Assembly: GCF_021347895.1 (NCBI RefSeq)
Contig: NC_067123.1
Location: 806,001 to 870,000 of the forward strand
From: Acanthochromis polyacanthus
Lineage: Eukaryota > Chordata > Actinopteri > Pomacentridae
Reading direction: 5' to 3'
Length of the DNA: 64,000 bases
Part shown: one piece after another, positions 23,721 through 35,525 of the stretch
How positions within the stretch are numbered: the first letter of the stretch is position 1
Layout: each line of letters starts with the position of its first letter
Position numbers and translations under genes: made by a program
Notes under the pieces: generated by a model
The model's database searches: none
Seen by the model: only the letters and a program-made list of their open reading frames with translations
Told to the model about the DNA's origin: nothing

Positions 23721-26016
23721 ATACACATACACACACACACTATTGTAAAAGAAATAATAGTGTCTATTGGCTGAGAGCAGAAGCACCAGAAAGAGGAAAC
23801 ACCATCAATGAGAGCCGCCCGCACCCGGGGCAGCAGCAGGCCCCGTCAGGCCCAACAGGCCAGATAGGCAGGCAGAGGTGCACAATGACTGGGTTGAACA
23901 CATTGGGAAGGAGCCCATAAAATTAGAGCACCAACATACCTTTAGTAGTGAGCAGACAAAGCAAAGCAGAGATGCTTGAATTTAAATTCAACTGTCTCAC
24001 AGCTGCCATGAAGGAGGAAAGCCTGGATTGAAAGCAGACCTCCTCAAAGACCAGAAGGTTTTGTTAGATGATAGCAGATGAAAAGGGGAACAAACCTGCA
24101 GCCAAACTAAGATGCTTCAGGAATTCTCAAGAGAATGGAAATAAATCTAATGTAATCAATTTATGACAGCCGAGGTTATGTGAATTTGTCAGGATTAGAA
24201 AATGTGCAGACAACACTTAAAGGTAATGTTACCTTCAGAGGCAAGCACAAAAATGACAAATAAAACAAGATCTGAGAGAAAAACTGATGTGGAACAGAAA
24301 GGGGAATCAGACTGAAGTACAAAGAGGAGCTTTAAACTGAGAACACATCTGATGTGCAGCTCACTATCTTACGAGAATTTGTCTAAATCACAGGCAACAG
24401 AGAGAAACCATTACTGGGAGTTAGGCAATTCCATCAAGCTGTTGAAATGTCCACGAAACTCGTGTCCAGGATTTAATGATTGAGGGAGAGCTCTATGGGG
24501 AATATTTGAATTATGTGTCTGCAAGGAAAATTGTAGTAGAAAACCTTATTCATCAGCAAATAATTTCATTAAGACATCAGCTTTTCTGCCTGCAGATGTT
24601 TGAGCTGGGCAGATGTTAGCTTCACATAAGTAGTAGCAGTGGCTGCAAGTCAGTAAGCTTAATCCTAAAAAAACACTGAAGAAGGGCTGATATTTAGTGC
24701 AGCATCTTCTAACAGAGGGATGACACATTTCAGCACTGAAAACATATTTTTAAAAAATATCTTACCTGTGGTTTGGTTTAAGCGTTTCACCAAGCTGTCA
24801 ATAGTGGCTCTGAAGAAGTGCTGGCTTTCAATGCATTTGTTAACGTACCACTCCAGTTGTTGTGGGTTTTCTTTCATGAACTTTCTCATCCAGTCCACTT
24901 TGGGTTCAGCCGTCTTGATGTTGCTGTCACAGTAACCCGCCTGAACTTCATCAACCAGTACAGAACCCAAAAACTCTGGGATGTCCCGCACTCCAGAAGA
25001 TGCAGTGAGGGAAAATATCAAGGAGTGTTTCACTGGAGGGAAATGAAGGTATTCGGTTTTTGGATATACTGAATTGACTCACTCTGAGTTTTTATCAGAA
25101 CCATATTATCCTACCGGAGGCCTTCACTCTCAGACTGCTGGTTTACTTGTGTTTCCCAGAGTTTCCAGAAGCTGAATGGGAGAGAGAGCCTTCAGTTATC
25201 GGCTCCTCTTTTGTGGAATCAACTCCCAGTTTGGGTTCAGGAGACAGACATCCTCTCTATTTGTAAGATCAAATTTTCCTATTTGATCAAGCTTTTAGTT
25301 AGGGCTGCTCAGGATCACCTGAGCTGTCCCTTAGTTATTCTTTTATAGCTTGATAGTTTTGTCACAATGACATTTTTGTTATTATGGTCCTGAGTCTATA
25401 TAAAAATATGAGACTGCACAAAAAAATTATAACGCATCAAAATCAATGCTGGTGCTAATAACTGACACATCCCAGATGGTGATAATAATGAAAAATATTC
25501 ACATAGCATTTATATTATGAAAAATAAATTACTTTGTTTTAAACGAGTAAGTGAAAGTAGAACATTTTTTTCATATTTTTATGACATAATGACACTAACA
25601 TTTTCATATTTTAGTCGAGACATTAGTTTATCTGCTTCCACGGACAACAGTGAGCACCTGGCAGACGATCACCAATAAAAAGTGGCTGATAACACAAAAT
25701 AACGTTTGTAAAATAACGGATCACAGTGCAGGAAATCATTTCAGAATCCAACGAGCTCCTAAAATCTGCTGAACTGCTAAACAGCATTGCGACTCCACTT
25801 AGTAACTCTGACAACTTTGTCAGTATAACAGTAGTGTTTAATGGAGTTTAATACAGTTTTAGTTTTTTTGTTTGTTTTTTACTTTTGAAAATGAAACTAA
25901 GACTGATGGTTTTCTGTTAGTGTCATTAGAGACAGTGTAAAAGACAGAAATCAAATCTTACCTGGAAATGCTACTGGGCAAAATAGAGTAAAAACAACGA
26001 CAACGCACTGAATCAT
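17540..26016 (-). CDS. MHC class I heavy chain, gene A (non-classical type)
   Basis: Five coding exons on the minus strand: 26016-25962 (signal peptide MIQCVVVVFTLFCPVAFP), 25032-24766 (alpha1), 22338-22060 (alpha2), 18643-18341 (alpha3) and 17673-17540 (transmembrane). All introns are GT-AG and phase 1; the predicted protein has 345 residues. Class I heavy chains pair with beta-2 microglobulin and display ligands at the cell surface. Seen: the alpha1 NQT glycosylation site, alpha2 GCEWDDETGE, alpha3 with both Ig cysteines (VTCHATGFYP, KKYDCVF) and a membrane span (AVVGLLLLSVGISGFF) followed by WRKN. By human-style numbering residue 7 is Phe and 59 is Gln, while 84 Arg, 143 Thr, 147 Trp, 159 Tyr and 171 Tyr remain. 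The alpha2 partner cysteine 164 is Tyr. The tail reads through a lost donor to a stop at 17540. The alpha3 domain is like the fish U lineage. Intron 3 holds two hAT insertions. Confidence 0.9.
19161..20377 (+). mobile_element. hAT element in intron 3 of gene A (1217 bp)
   Basis: Termini CAGGCCCGGACTGG and CCAGTCCGGCCCTG are flanked by the perfect 8 bp duplication CTCCAGAG (19153-19160, 20378-20385). The paralogous intron of gene B has the empty site (GAGGAGCTTCAGAGTCACCTG near 39588). A short lysine/glutamate-rich frame at 19520-19801 may be the start of a hAT transposase, but the catalytic part is missing. Confidence 0.95.
20708..21656 (-). mobile_element. hAT element in intron 3 of gene A (949 bp)
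   Basis: Termini CAGGGCCGTAGCCAGG and CCTGGCTACGGCCATG lie between perfect 8 bp duplications GACTACAC (20700-20707, 21657-21664). The gene B intron carries the empty site near 39770 (AATGACTACGAG). It holds only the 3' part of a transposase gene on the minus strand. Confidence 0.95.
20920..21153 (-). pseudogene. hAT transposase C-terminal (dimerisation) fragment
   Basis: The 77-residue frame contains LPVTTCACERSFSAMQRLKT, the signature of the hAT C-terminal dimerisation domain, including the conserved Glu before RSFS. It continues with RSTMSNDRLTGLAMMHVH. The N-terminal zinc finger and catalytic aspartates are absent, so the element is non-autonomous. Confidence 0.88.
23459..23600. repeat. 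dispersed fish repeat beginning with (ATCA)n
   Basis: ATCAATCAATCAATCAATCG followed by GTTTATTTGTATAGCACTTT and AAAGTGCTTAACAAG is a widespread fish retroposon-type 3' end. It lies in intron 2 of gene A and is missing from the paralogous intron. Confidence 0.55.
23638..23740. repeat. (CA)n microsatellite
   Basis: An uninterrupted run of about 39 CA units (23638-23715) is followed by ACACATACACATAC and another CA stretch. It lies in intron 2 of class I gene A and would be highly length-variable. Confidence 0.98.
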
Positions 26017-26054
26017 CTTGTTTTAGTTTTAATCTACAGCTGACTGCTGAGCTC

Positions 26055-26112
26055 CTTCTGTGTATTTATTCACAGATCTTGCGTGGTGCACTTTAGGGGG
26101 AAGTTCCCCTGA
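26055..26112 (-). promoter_or_regulatory. candidate core promoter of class I gene A
   Basis: About 45-55 bases upstream of the start codon the minus strand reads AATAAATACA (26061-26070), a weak TATA-like box. At 26096-26109 there is the near-palindrome GGGGGAAGTTCCCC, similar to the NF-kB-type enhancer A site of mammalian class I promoters. Both are sequence guesses; gene B has nothing like them. Confidence 0.35.
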
Positions 26113-26314
26113 ACCCGCAGTGATCCGGGCTTAAAGTTGAAAGTTTAAGCCTATTTTCTGATAATATAATTCTCCAAACTGCTTGTTTTTGAAATATGGA
26201 ACAAAATATTCCTTCTTCATGTTTACGGTTTTCCTCAGAATTAAACGCTGGATGGTGGACACCCCCCTCTATCCAGGCAACATGGTTCATTCCATTACAT
26301 GTGGGAGACTCCCA

Positions 26315-26452
26315 TCCATTCATCTATTCTCTATACACCGCTTTATCCTCAGCAAACTCCATTCAGAAAGATCCCAGGCCCACCCCGGATTTGAACCGGG
26401 GATCTTCTTGCTGCAAGGCAAAAGTGCTAACCACTACGCCACTGTGGAGACC
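26315..26452 (-). mobile_element. tRNA-derived SINE, internally deleted
   Basis: The minus-strand head has the same box A (TGGCGTAGTGGTTAG) and box B (GGTTCAAATCC) as the copy at 7023-7390, but the middle of the body is deleted. The duplicated flanks TGGGAGACTCCCA (26302-26314 and 26453-26465) are a perfect 13 bp target duplication. It lies just upstream of gene A. Confidence 0.8.
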
Positions 26453-27136
26453 TGGGAGACTCCCAAAATCAGTAAACAACGTTTTCATGTCCCAGTGTTA
26501 CATTTGTGTGTATTTAATGATGTTTAAATGTTTACCTAAAGTTAATAGGTGTTAAAGCTTTTTTTCTCTTACATCTGGACACATCTGAAAGTTTTAACTG
26601 TTAACTTTAAAAACAACCAAACATGAAGAAACTGACATATTTTACCAATTGAAAAGATGTAGGTTTTGGACATATAATCTATGCTGTATTAGCATTTCTA
26701 GTATAAGTATTTTTACTTATGGAGGAATCTGTGCTATACCATTGATATGTGTAATGTTATTTTCCATATCAGTGCATTTGTTTTGAATATCCACACATGA
26801 AAGAATCCTATTTTTGTCGGGTTTTGGTTCATCTTTATTTTCTAGTGACGTTTTGTAGACATTCCACTTTCCCTTTGCTGCTGTAACACTGCAGATGTCC
26901 CCACTGTACAATTATTGAAGATCTGTCTGCATAGAAACAAATCCAACTAAGGAAGCAGACAAAAGCCAAAATAAAGTATAAATTTAGAGAAGAAAAAAAA
27001 CCAGGAACAAACAACATCCAAACATTTAATGTGCAGGTACACATTCTGGAAAAAATAGTATACAAAAGGAGTTAACCACACCAGAAAACTTTTTTTTTTT
27101 TTTTTTTTTTTTAAAATACAGATGAGCCCGTACATT

Positions 27137-27427
27137 ATCCATCCATCCATCATCTATTCACCACTTAATCCTCATCAGGGTCATGGGGGGCTGGAGTCTA
27201 TCCCAGCTACTTAGGGTGAAGACAGGGGACACCTGGTCAGGTCACCAGTCTATCACAGGACTACAGAGACAAACAATCCCATCTGAATTCACACTTATGG
27301 GCAATTTAGAATCATGAATTAACCTCAGCATGTTCTTTGACTGTGGGAGGAAGCTGGAGAACCCAGAGAAACCCCCATGCAGAGAGAACATGGAAACTGC
27401 ACACTGAAAGATCCCAGGCCCAGGCCT
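27137..27427 (-). mobile_element. tRNA-derived SINE, head missing
   Basis: The body and the (GGAT)n tail match the SINE at 7023-7390 (for example GACTGTGGGAGGAAGC). The sequence breaks at 27427 before the tRNA-like head, so this copy is 5' truncated. It ends right beside the boundary of the class I duplication at about 27455. Confidence 0.7.
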
Positions 27428-27529
27428 CATCAATCTGTGAGGCGATGGTACGAAGAAGTGTTGTTTCTGTTCCATAGTTACATTGTGAGTAAAACTATGA
27501 GTTGTTAACATTCAGAGTTAGTTGTTGAG

Positions 27530-28021
27530 TGTCATACAATGGGAATTTGAACCCAAGCAGCAGGCAAACGCAGGAAGGTAAGGTAAATAAGGTTTTAATA
27601 AGGAAACAAACAGAAACTTAAATAAGGAAGCAGGTGGGAAACAGCAGAGAATTTAACTAAATAACCAACTAATCTAACAGAAAACGGACCTGAATGCAGC
27701 GGTTAAACACAACATAAAACTAGGTTAAATCAAAAGGGGAAGGAGGCTTACTGAGTCCAGTCCAGAGTCGTATGAGACAGAGTCCAAGGGGAAAACAGAG
27801 TCCGGGGAATGACGTGCAGCAAAGGAGAGCAGAGTGACACGGATGCAGAACACGAGAGTAGCAGGGAGGGTGAATCAATGAACCAGCAGCGTGTGTGCCG
27901 AGAAGCCAGCTTAAATGCTGCAGTGATTGTCTATAGAGTTCAGCTGTGGCTCCTCAGCTGAGCTTCTCCTCAGCTGAGCCTAATTAGCAGGATCAGAGGC
28001 TGGCACATGAGGAGTGTGACA
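27530..28021. mobile_element. 492 bp insertion with TGT...ACA ends
   Basis: The element starts TGTCATAC and ends GTGTGACA, and GTTGAG is duplicated on both sides (27524-27529, 28022-28027). The empty site is at 7993-8006. The TG...CA ends and short duplication fit a solo LTR, but no TATA or poly(A) layout is clear. A similarly built but different repeat is at 44234-44605. Class unresolved. Confidence 0.6.
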
Positions 28022-28200
28022 GTTGAGATCAGATGTTTGAGCAAAAAAAGCTGTTTGTGGATTAACTGTTTGAATTCATAACCAGCAGCTTCTCAATAAT
28101 ATAGATTTATAAGTTGCAGAAAAAGAGAATGTTGCAGCTCTGTTCCTATTTCTGTCCTCATGTGTCAGTCTCTGGTAGCTGTGACTCTGTAGAGCAGGGG

Positions 28201-28845
28201 TGTATGAGAGCAATATGCTCGGAATGTACATACATGGTATTCAATTATGAACTACTCATTTTAGACATAGATTAGGAACCATTAACAGAGTGTGTTCTAA
28301 TATTTAGCAGATGTGTGTGCAAAACTCAGGTAACTCAAGGCTTGAAGATTGCAGAGAGTGTTCTGAGAATGATTATTATTCAGTGTGACGCATATTTACG
28401 GTTATAGCAGCAGGGCTATTTTGTACAGGATGTTTAGACAATGTTGCAAGAACAGGAAGACACAGTTCTTCTACTAGTACACTATGTGCTATCGATATGC
28501 AAGACAGCTGGAGAGTCAGACAGAGAGGTTACAGTTGGTGAAATAGGGAAAGGACACCCAGGAGAGGAGTATAAGTCCCCGGCTACGTAGTTCTTTCTTT
28601 GTACTTCGACACAGACAGACGTGGAGGAGGCTGTGGGCTCCTGACAGATAGAGCAGATTATATTGTGTGAGTACCCTTGCAAGAAATGATGTTTTGCTGA
28701 TGTTCTGACTTCTGTATTCAATAAAGTGTATTTACTCAACCAAACAACTGACTAGTTTCTGAATACCTGTTCTTCCTCACCAACCAACTCGGGGAGACGG
28801 AGGGGATCAATGATTGACAGGACAAGAGTTTTTCCCGTCTCAACA
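28201..28845 (+). mobile_element. solo LTR (645 bp)
   Basis: The block starts TGTATGAGAG, ends CTCAACA, and splits the hAT terminal repeat. Inside, GGAGTATAAGTCCC (about 28565) looks like a TATA region. An AATAAA at 28719 lies about 125 bp before the end, as expected for U3-R-U5 order on the plus strand. No internal retroviral sequence or second LTR is present. The target duplication is ambiguous because the site itself has repeated GGTG words. Confidence 0.65.
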
Positions 28846-28985
28846 GGTGTCAAACTCAAATGCACAGTGGGCCAAAATTTAAAACTTGGACGAAGTTGCG
28901 GGCCAGCATTGCTATATACTGAAAAAAATATTCTTCCAAATATAACAATGAACCTATACAATGCACAGTCCATGACATAAAGATA

Positions 28986-30029
28986 AGAACAGGTATAAAT
29001 TTAAATGTAGAATAGCATATATTTTCAAATTTAGTTTTTGTTTAATCCTTTCAATACTAAAAATATGTATTTTTTGTTCGAGTCTTTTAAGTTCTTTACA
29101 TTTCCTTTGAGAGCTAAATGTGATTAAATCTTATTAAAAATGGTGACAAAAAGATAAGAACTTAATAATTACTGTCTGAAATTAATAATAACTGTCTCAA
29201 ATAATGCAAAGTCACTTCTGCACACCTTTTTGGCTCTGAATCAGAAAAAGCAACAAGTTTTCATCAATTCATGCTTTAATAATTAATTTTTCAGGTTACC
29301 CTTATTATTGAACTGTTTTCCATCATTATATAATTTTCTTGTCATAAATCCCCAGAAATTTCCGATGGGATTAAGGTCTGGGGACTTGGCAGCCAGTTCA
29401 TCACATCTATATCACTCTTTTTTAAGTATTCTGTGATCTTCTGTGATCTGTGGCATCGTGTGTTGTCTTACTAATGGATCGATGTTTCATTTTTAGAATA
29501 AGTGGTTCAACGTTATTTTCATAAGTTTTATATAACATTCTGAATTTACAGTTTCATAAACAAATTCTAAACAGATTTTATTTTTTCGATAAAAGCCCCC
29601 CAGACCATAAACTAGCTATCTCTGGCTAACAAATAGGTTTACAGCATCGACATGATGCCACTAGAACTTAAACCCGCCAGGGCTATCGAGATTAAATTTT
29701 TTTCATCTGAAAAAATAATATTTTCCCATTCATTCAAAATTTTTTTTTTTTTAGATTATTCATTTCTAGAAATTTTATGTTTGGCCAATAATTAATTGCA
29801 AAAATGAAAATAGAAAAAATATCTTTTATAAAGCAGTGAAACGAATGTTTTTATTTTTGTTATCTTTTTGTCACCATTTTTAATTATATTTAACTAAATT
29901 AAGCCCTAAAAGCAAATACAAAAAACTATAAAGACTAAAACAAAAAATACATATTTTTAGTAGTGAAAAGAGTCAGAAATAAAACTTGAAAAATAAATGA
30001 TATTCTATACTTTAATTTATATCTGTTCT
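28986..30029 (-). mobile_element. Tc1/mariner relic with long inverted repeats
   Basis: Imperfect arms of about 200 bp face each other (28986-29160, 29860-30029). Shared words are AGAACAG-TATAAATT, ACTAAAAATATGTATTTTTTG and AAAAATGGTGACAAAAAGAT. TA flanks both ends. The centre has a decayed minus-strand transposase trace, including a PDLNP-like motif near 29370-29385. It sits inside the hAT element. Confidence 0.65.
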
Positions 30030-30732
30030 TATTACTACTGTCAGCGACTGAGTAAAACATTAACGGTATAAAGTTATGAACATTAACTTCTTTCAAATGG
30101 ATTTTTCTTAAAACAATACAAAACACAAATTCCTGTTCAACCACTATAGAACCGTCAGAGCCAGTGGCAGATTTCAAAAAGTCTTAACGAGAAAAGGCTG
30201 CTGTCGGCGGCTGCAGTGAGGCTGACTGTCCGGTCATAGCCATCTAACCTGGACGCTCACATCTCCGAAACAGTCGGAGTAAGTTTTTAATTATGCTTTA
30301 TCTGGATAAACTGATCCCAGATCTTACGTTTACACAACTACTTTCTCACCTGAAATAATCTGAAAACTACATTTTGTGTCATCATGACTGTAGTATTCTT
30401 AAAAATGTCTGTGTTCTTCTCGGCCTTTGCCACTAGTTAGCGCGAAATGCATCATGGGCCTTTTGGCTGCCCCAAATCCACTCAAATCTGGTCTGATGCA
30501 CTCTCCATAATGTGGACGGAACGAGAACTCTTCCAGGTATTTCATCCGTTCTCGGTCAGATGCTGGATAAGTACTTGGTCTCCGACTGATGACGTTTCAT
30601 GAGAACACGAGAATGCAAGTTTTTTTTTTTTTTTTTTAATTATTATTATTGTACAAACTCTCGTAGAGACAAAATATCGAAGCACAGGCACAAGATCAAG
30701 TTACACAAGCAGGCAACAGTAAATACAATGAT

Positions 30733-33700
30733 TTACAGGATCAACAAATCTTCCACAGTTTGACAAATCTTATCTGCCAACAGGTTAGAGTTTCTTATAA
30801 GATTAATGGAGGACAAATATATTTTGAATTCGTTTTTGAAACATTCCAAATTAGGTAGTTGTTTTTTCCATTTGCATTTATGTAAATAATATTTACCCAT
30901 AATAATGACAAGGTTAATCAAAAGTGAAGTTTCTTTTTTAAGTTTAGATTTGTATAGTAGAACATCTTCAATTGTAAATTGTTCAAGATCACTGAGTTTG
31001 TTACTCAACCATGTGTGTATATTTTGCCAAAATTTTCCACTAATTGGACAAAGAAAAAATAGATGTTCCGTTTTTTCTGGGTCATTTTGACAAAATCCAC
31101 AACATTCAACTTCAAAACCAAATCTACCCCTCAAGGTTTCTGCCGATGGATAATAATTATTGAGAATTTTAAATTGCATTTCTTTAATTCTAGGGGCAAT
31201 GGGCCATTTTAAAAACTTCAAGTGTTTTTCACATATTGTTTGATTATCTAGTATTTTAAGTTTGACTTTTTTATTATAATCATGATACATCCGGCCTTTA
31301 AAAACTCTATTTAAATATTTATTATCACATTTTTTGTCTATAATTTTCATCTCTCCTATCTTTAGAGTTGGAAGTTTAATTTGAACATTTGAAAAAGTAA
31401 TTGTGTTTTTTATCATCTGTAGCAAAACTGGAGGGATAGCTTTACAGATTTTTGTATATTCTTTTTTAGAGCTGTGTAGGTTAAATTTGGTTTTCAATTC
31501 TTGCAATTGTAGAATGTCACCATTTGTATCTAAAATATCATGTACAAAGAAAATGCCATGATCAAACCAATGTTGGTTGAACAATGACTCTTTGTTGGAA
31601 AGAATTACTCTGTTATTCCACAAGGTGGCACAATGAGGGGTAAAATTATGGGTAAATGTCATTTTCCAATAGTGTAAAACTTGTTTATGGAACTCAGATA
31701 GTTTGAAAGGCAGTTTTGATATTTCAAATTCACATTTTAGTAAAAACATTAACCCGCCAAACCTCTTAAAAATATTATTGGGAATGTGATACCATATTGC
31801 ATTTGGATTCAAAATGAACTCTTTTAACCATTTCAATTTAAAAGTCCCTATCATTGCCTCAAAGTCAATTGTTTTGATACCTCCCATATTAAATTCTTTT
31901 ACTAACTGTGCTTTCTTTACATAATGTGTTTTGTTTCTCCAAATAAATTTATATATGATTGAATTAATTTTTTAAATGTTTTTTGGAGTAGTATAAAGTG
32001 ATTGGCATGGATATATCATTTTAGATATACCCTCGGCTTTAGATAACAAGTTTCGACCGAAAATAGAAAGGTCTCTACTGAGCCAGTGGTTTAATGACGC
32101 TTGCATTTGATCAATTTTTTCCTTCATGTTCACCTCTTCTCTTTGTTTTTCATCTTTAATCAACTTAACTCCTAAATATTTGACTTCTTTTTTGACAGGG
32201 ATTGACATTATATCCGTGTCAGTACATTCATATAACGCCAGCAATTCACACTTTTTTATATTTAAATGCAGACCAGAGGCTTTTGAAAACCCTGAGATAA
32301 TATTCAAAACAGTGCCTACCATGGATTTCTCTTTTAAAAAGAAGACAGTGTCGTCAGCAAACTGGCTAAGACGAAATTCATAATCAAAAAAAGTTATACC
32401 CTGGAAATTTGGATGACTTGTTATAAGATAAGCTAGAAGCTGCGTGCATAGAATGAATAACTTTGGGCTGATCGGACACCCTTGGCGTATCCCACGTGTC
32501 ACCTTAATTCTGGGGGTCAACCCAGGGTTGAGTAACACATAGCTGTAGATGTCCGTATACAGCATTTCGATTACCGAACAGAACTTCCAATCAAATCCAA
32601 AATATTCTAATGTACGAAGCAAAAAGTTATGTTCTATAGAGTCAAAGGCCTTAAAGTAGTCTATAAACAAAATTAGGCTTTCTGATTCCAGAATAGATTG
32701 GTAGTCTAACATATCTAAAATTAATCTTACATTGTTGTGGATACTTCTACCTTTAATAAATGCAGACTGAGTTTCATCTACTATTTTATCAATAACGGTT
32801 TTTAATCTTTCTGCATATATTAAAGCTAATAACTTATAGTCATTGCAGAGCAGCGTGATTGGTCTCCAATTATCCAAATTTGTTATATCTTTGTTTGGTT
32901 TAGGTAACAGGGTTATTATACCAGTTTTCATTGTTGCTGTGAGGCATCTTTCATTTATACAGTCATTAAATAGATTAATTATTAATTCTTTTATATCTGA
33001 CCAGAAAAATTTATAAAATTCCGAAGTAAGTCCGTCAATTCCTGGCGACTTCCCATTACTCATTTTTTAATCGCATTTTCAACTTCGTGAGCAGAAATGT
33101 CTTCTTCTAGCTTTTTTCTATCGTTTTCTTCTATTTTTCTAATTTTATCTTTAACTAACATGAAAAATGTGTCACAATCCTCTGGTCGAGCATTTGATCT
33201 ATATAAATTGGAGTAGAATAAATGGATTTCATTATGTATAGCATTTTGGTCTTCTATCACAGTGTCATTTTTTGTCAACTTACAGATTTTCTTTTTAATT
33301 TGCCTTGATTTCTCTAAACTATAAAAATATGATGTATTCTTTTCCCCTTCTTCAATCCATTTGGCTCTAGATCGTACAAACGCTCCGTTCGCCTTTTCTA
33401 AATAAATTTCATCTAATTGTTTTTGGAGAAAGTTTAATTCAGTTAGTTCCTTTTCTGAAGCATCAGTTTTACCACACAGTAAGTTTATTCTTTGTAATAT
33501 CTCTTTTTGTTTCTGTTTGCTAGCATTCATGACTTTTTTTCCCGTTTCAATTGCAAGTCATTTAGTCTCAAATTTAAACCATTCCCATTTCCCTTTATTG
33601 GACATATCCTACTTTTTCACTTCTGAACTAAGTTCTTTTATAAGTTTACAAAAACTGTCATTTGATAGAAGTCTATTGTTAAACTTCCATAGGTTATTGA

Positions 33701-34445
33701 AGGAGTGCGATTGTTTGTTAACTTCCCAATGCAAGCTTATTAAACAATGATCAGTAAGTGGAGACCTCAAGATTTCACATTTTTGAATATTATTACTTAT
33801 TGAATGTGGGATAAGCCAATAGTCTAACCTTGATCGTTGGTTGTTGTTTGAAGCACTAATCCATGTGTATTCTAAATCTGTAGGGTGATTAAATCTCCAG
33901 TAATCGAAAGTGCCAGTTACTTCACAGAATGTATGTAATATGTCATTGTTTTCTGGTTGTTGTCCTTTAATAGGCATCTTATCCAACCAAGAGTTTGGCA
34001 CAATATTGAAATCACCCCCGATTAATATTTTGTCAGTAAAATAGGAATCTTTCCATTCCTTTACTAGTTTACCAAGTTTCTCCATCATATCCCTATTACG
34101 GACTTTGTTATTATATCCATAAACCGAGAGTAAAATAATTTTTTGGTTACATAACTCAATAGCTGTAATTAACCAATGGCCTTCTTCATCTCCTATATAA
34201 CTAATTATTTTTCCTGAGAATCTATTGAATAGAATCATGACACCTGCTGAATGATGTGTACCGTGAGAATACAAAACATTATCCCCCCACTGCTGTTTCC
34301 AAAATTTCTCAACTGTTGCATCACTATGTGTTTCCTGTAGAAAAATAACATTTGCCTTAATTTCCTTCAAAAATAAAAAAAGTGCCTTGCGCTTCGTATT
34401 ATTTTTCAAACCCCTAACGTTTAAAGAACAAAACAAAAATGACAT
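30733..34445 (-). pseudogene. L1-like ORF2 (endonuclease and reverse transcriptase), broken
   Basis: The frame starts at 34445 (MSFLFCSLNVRGLKNNTKR). The APE-type endonuclease has FLQETH, GGDFNIV, SRLDYWL and TDHCLI. The reverse transcriptase at 33063-31972 has GKSPGIDGL, FIDYFKAFDSIEH, GIRQGCPISP and the catalytic FADD. Near the C-terminus a cysteine cluster (CGFCQNDPEKTEHLFFLC) follows. About 1240 codons are present, close to normal L1 length. Defects: two nonsense codons between 33609 and 33540, one single-base slip in an A-run near 33063, and one nonsense codon at 31972. The element is therefore recent but dead. Confidence 0.92.
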
Positions 34446-34628
34446 AGAAAACTAAAATAAAGTGCCTTATAAAAAGCTCTCTAACTGACAAAAGACGCAG
34501 GAATGAGCTGACCAACTGTCCAAATTAAAACTGAGCTCAACCATACTCTAAGTTATATTTCAGTCAGTTACCTGTATTAACAGAAAAACCTTGTAACATA
34601 TTATGTGCGTTCAAATACCGTCTTTGTA

Positions 34629-35525
34629 TCAAGGATAAATCTTCTTTCCATCGATGATGGCATAACCCTCTCTCAAATAAGCCCTGACGTTGCGGCGCCT
34701 GGCTTCTTCCACCCGTGGCCACAGCTTCTGTCTTGCCTCTCGGTCTTCTTTGGAAAAGTCCTGTTTAGAGGTGATCCTCATTTCTTTGCACACGTTGGCT
34801 TGCCTGGACATCTTCCACACTTCGTCTCTCATGGTCCGCCGCACAAACTGCATAATCACGGGTCTCGGCATGGTGTTCCCTGGGGCTCTCGTTCCCAAAC
34901 GGTGAACTGTATCAACTTCGTGGCGGAGCTCATCAACAGACACGGGGATAACACGGGTGAGTATACCAATAATAACATCTCTGATCTTTTCATCCTCTTT
35001 TTCTGGCAGACCCATGAGTCGAAGGTTCCATCTCTTTTTGTATCCGACCGCTTCTGAGACCATTTCCTTCAAGGATTTGTTTTCTGCTTCCAAGTATTCA
35101 ACTCGTTTTTGTAGCTTTTCAATGTTATCTTTGTTCTCTTCCGTAGACAGTTGAATGACTTCAGTGCGTTCTTCAATGTGATTCAGTTTCTCTTCAAGGA
35201 CATCAAACCTTTTCAGAGTTTCTTGTACATTATTCATTCGTCCCTCAATTTTTTCCAATTTTCCATCCAAGCCGTCAAATCTCAGCATAAGTGACTGAAT
35301 AGCTAGTTCGAAGCTATTCAAGTTCTTATCTCTTTCTTTTATGTCTCTCTTTTTCACCTTTTTCTTCATTGGGCTGTTGACAGGAGTTTGGTCATCATGT
35401 TTTTCACGGGTTTGGTCCATATCTTCACTTTCGTCTGTCACGGTGCTGTAATCATGGTCCTGAGTGATGCTAGCAGTAACATTAGCATGTTGTGGGTTAG
35501 CCATCTCTTCGGAAAAAAAAATCAA
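34629..35525 (-). CDS. L1-like ORF1 protein (RNA-binding chaperone type)
   Basis: An uninterrupted 298-residue frame. The N-terminal third is charged (KKKVKKRDIKERDKN). A long heptad-rich coiled coil spans about residues 60-160 (LDGKLEKIEGRMNNVQETLK). It is followed by an RRM-like part starting RWNLRLMGLPEKEDEKIRDV and a C-terminal domain with MPRPVIMQF and ARRRNVRAYLREGYAI. This order is that of L1 ORF1p, which trimerises and binds element RNA. ORF2 begins 183 bp downstream. The frame is intact even though ORF2 is broken. Confidence 0.88.
   Translation of the reverse strand: MIFFSEEMANPQHANVTASITQDHDYSTVTDESEDMDQTREKHDDQTPVNSPMKKKVKKRDIKERDKNLNSFELAIQSLMLRFDGLDGKLEKIEGRMNNVQETLKRFDVLEEKLNHIEERTEVIQLSTEENKDNIEKLQKRVEYLEAENKSLKEMVSEAVGYKKRWNLRLMGLPEKEDEKIRDVIIGILTRVIPVSVDELRHEVDTVHRLGTRAPGNTMPRPVIMQFVRRTMRDEVWKMSRQANVCKEMRITSKQDFSKEDREARQKLWPRVEEARRRNVRAYLREGYAIIDGKKIYP

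Noticed and set aside
23474..23824. Cysteine/valine-rich open frames over the CA microsatellite
   Set aside because: They are translations of a dinucleotide repeat. The same applies to the frames at 47374-47791 and 56861-57148.
26640..26920. A third class I gene relic upstream of gene A
   Set aside because: The stretch resembles intron 2 of genes A and B (GATATGTGTAATGTTATTTCC, CTTTGCTGCTGTAACA), but these words belong to a common LINE-type 3' end inserted in several places, and no exon sequence is present.
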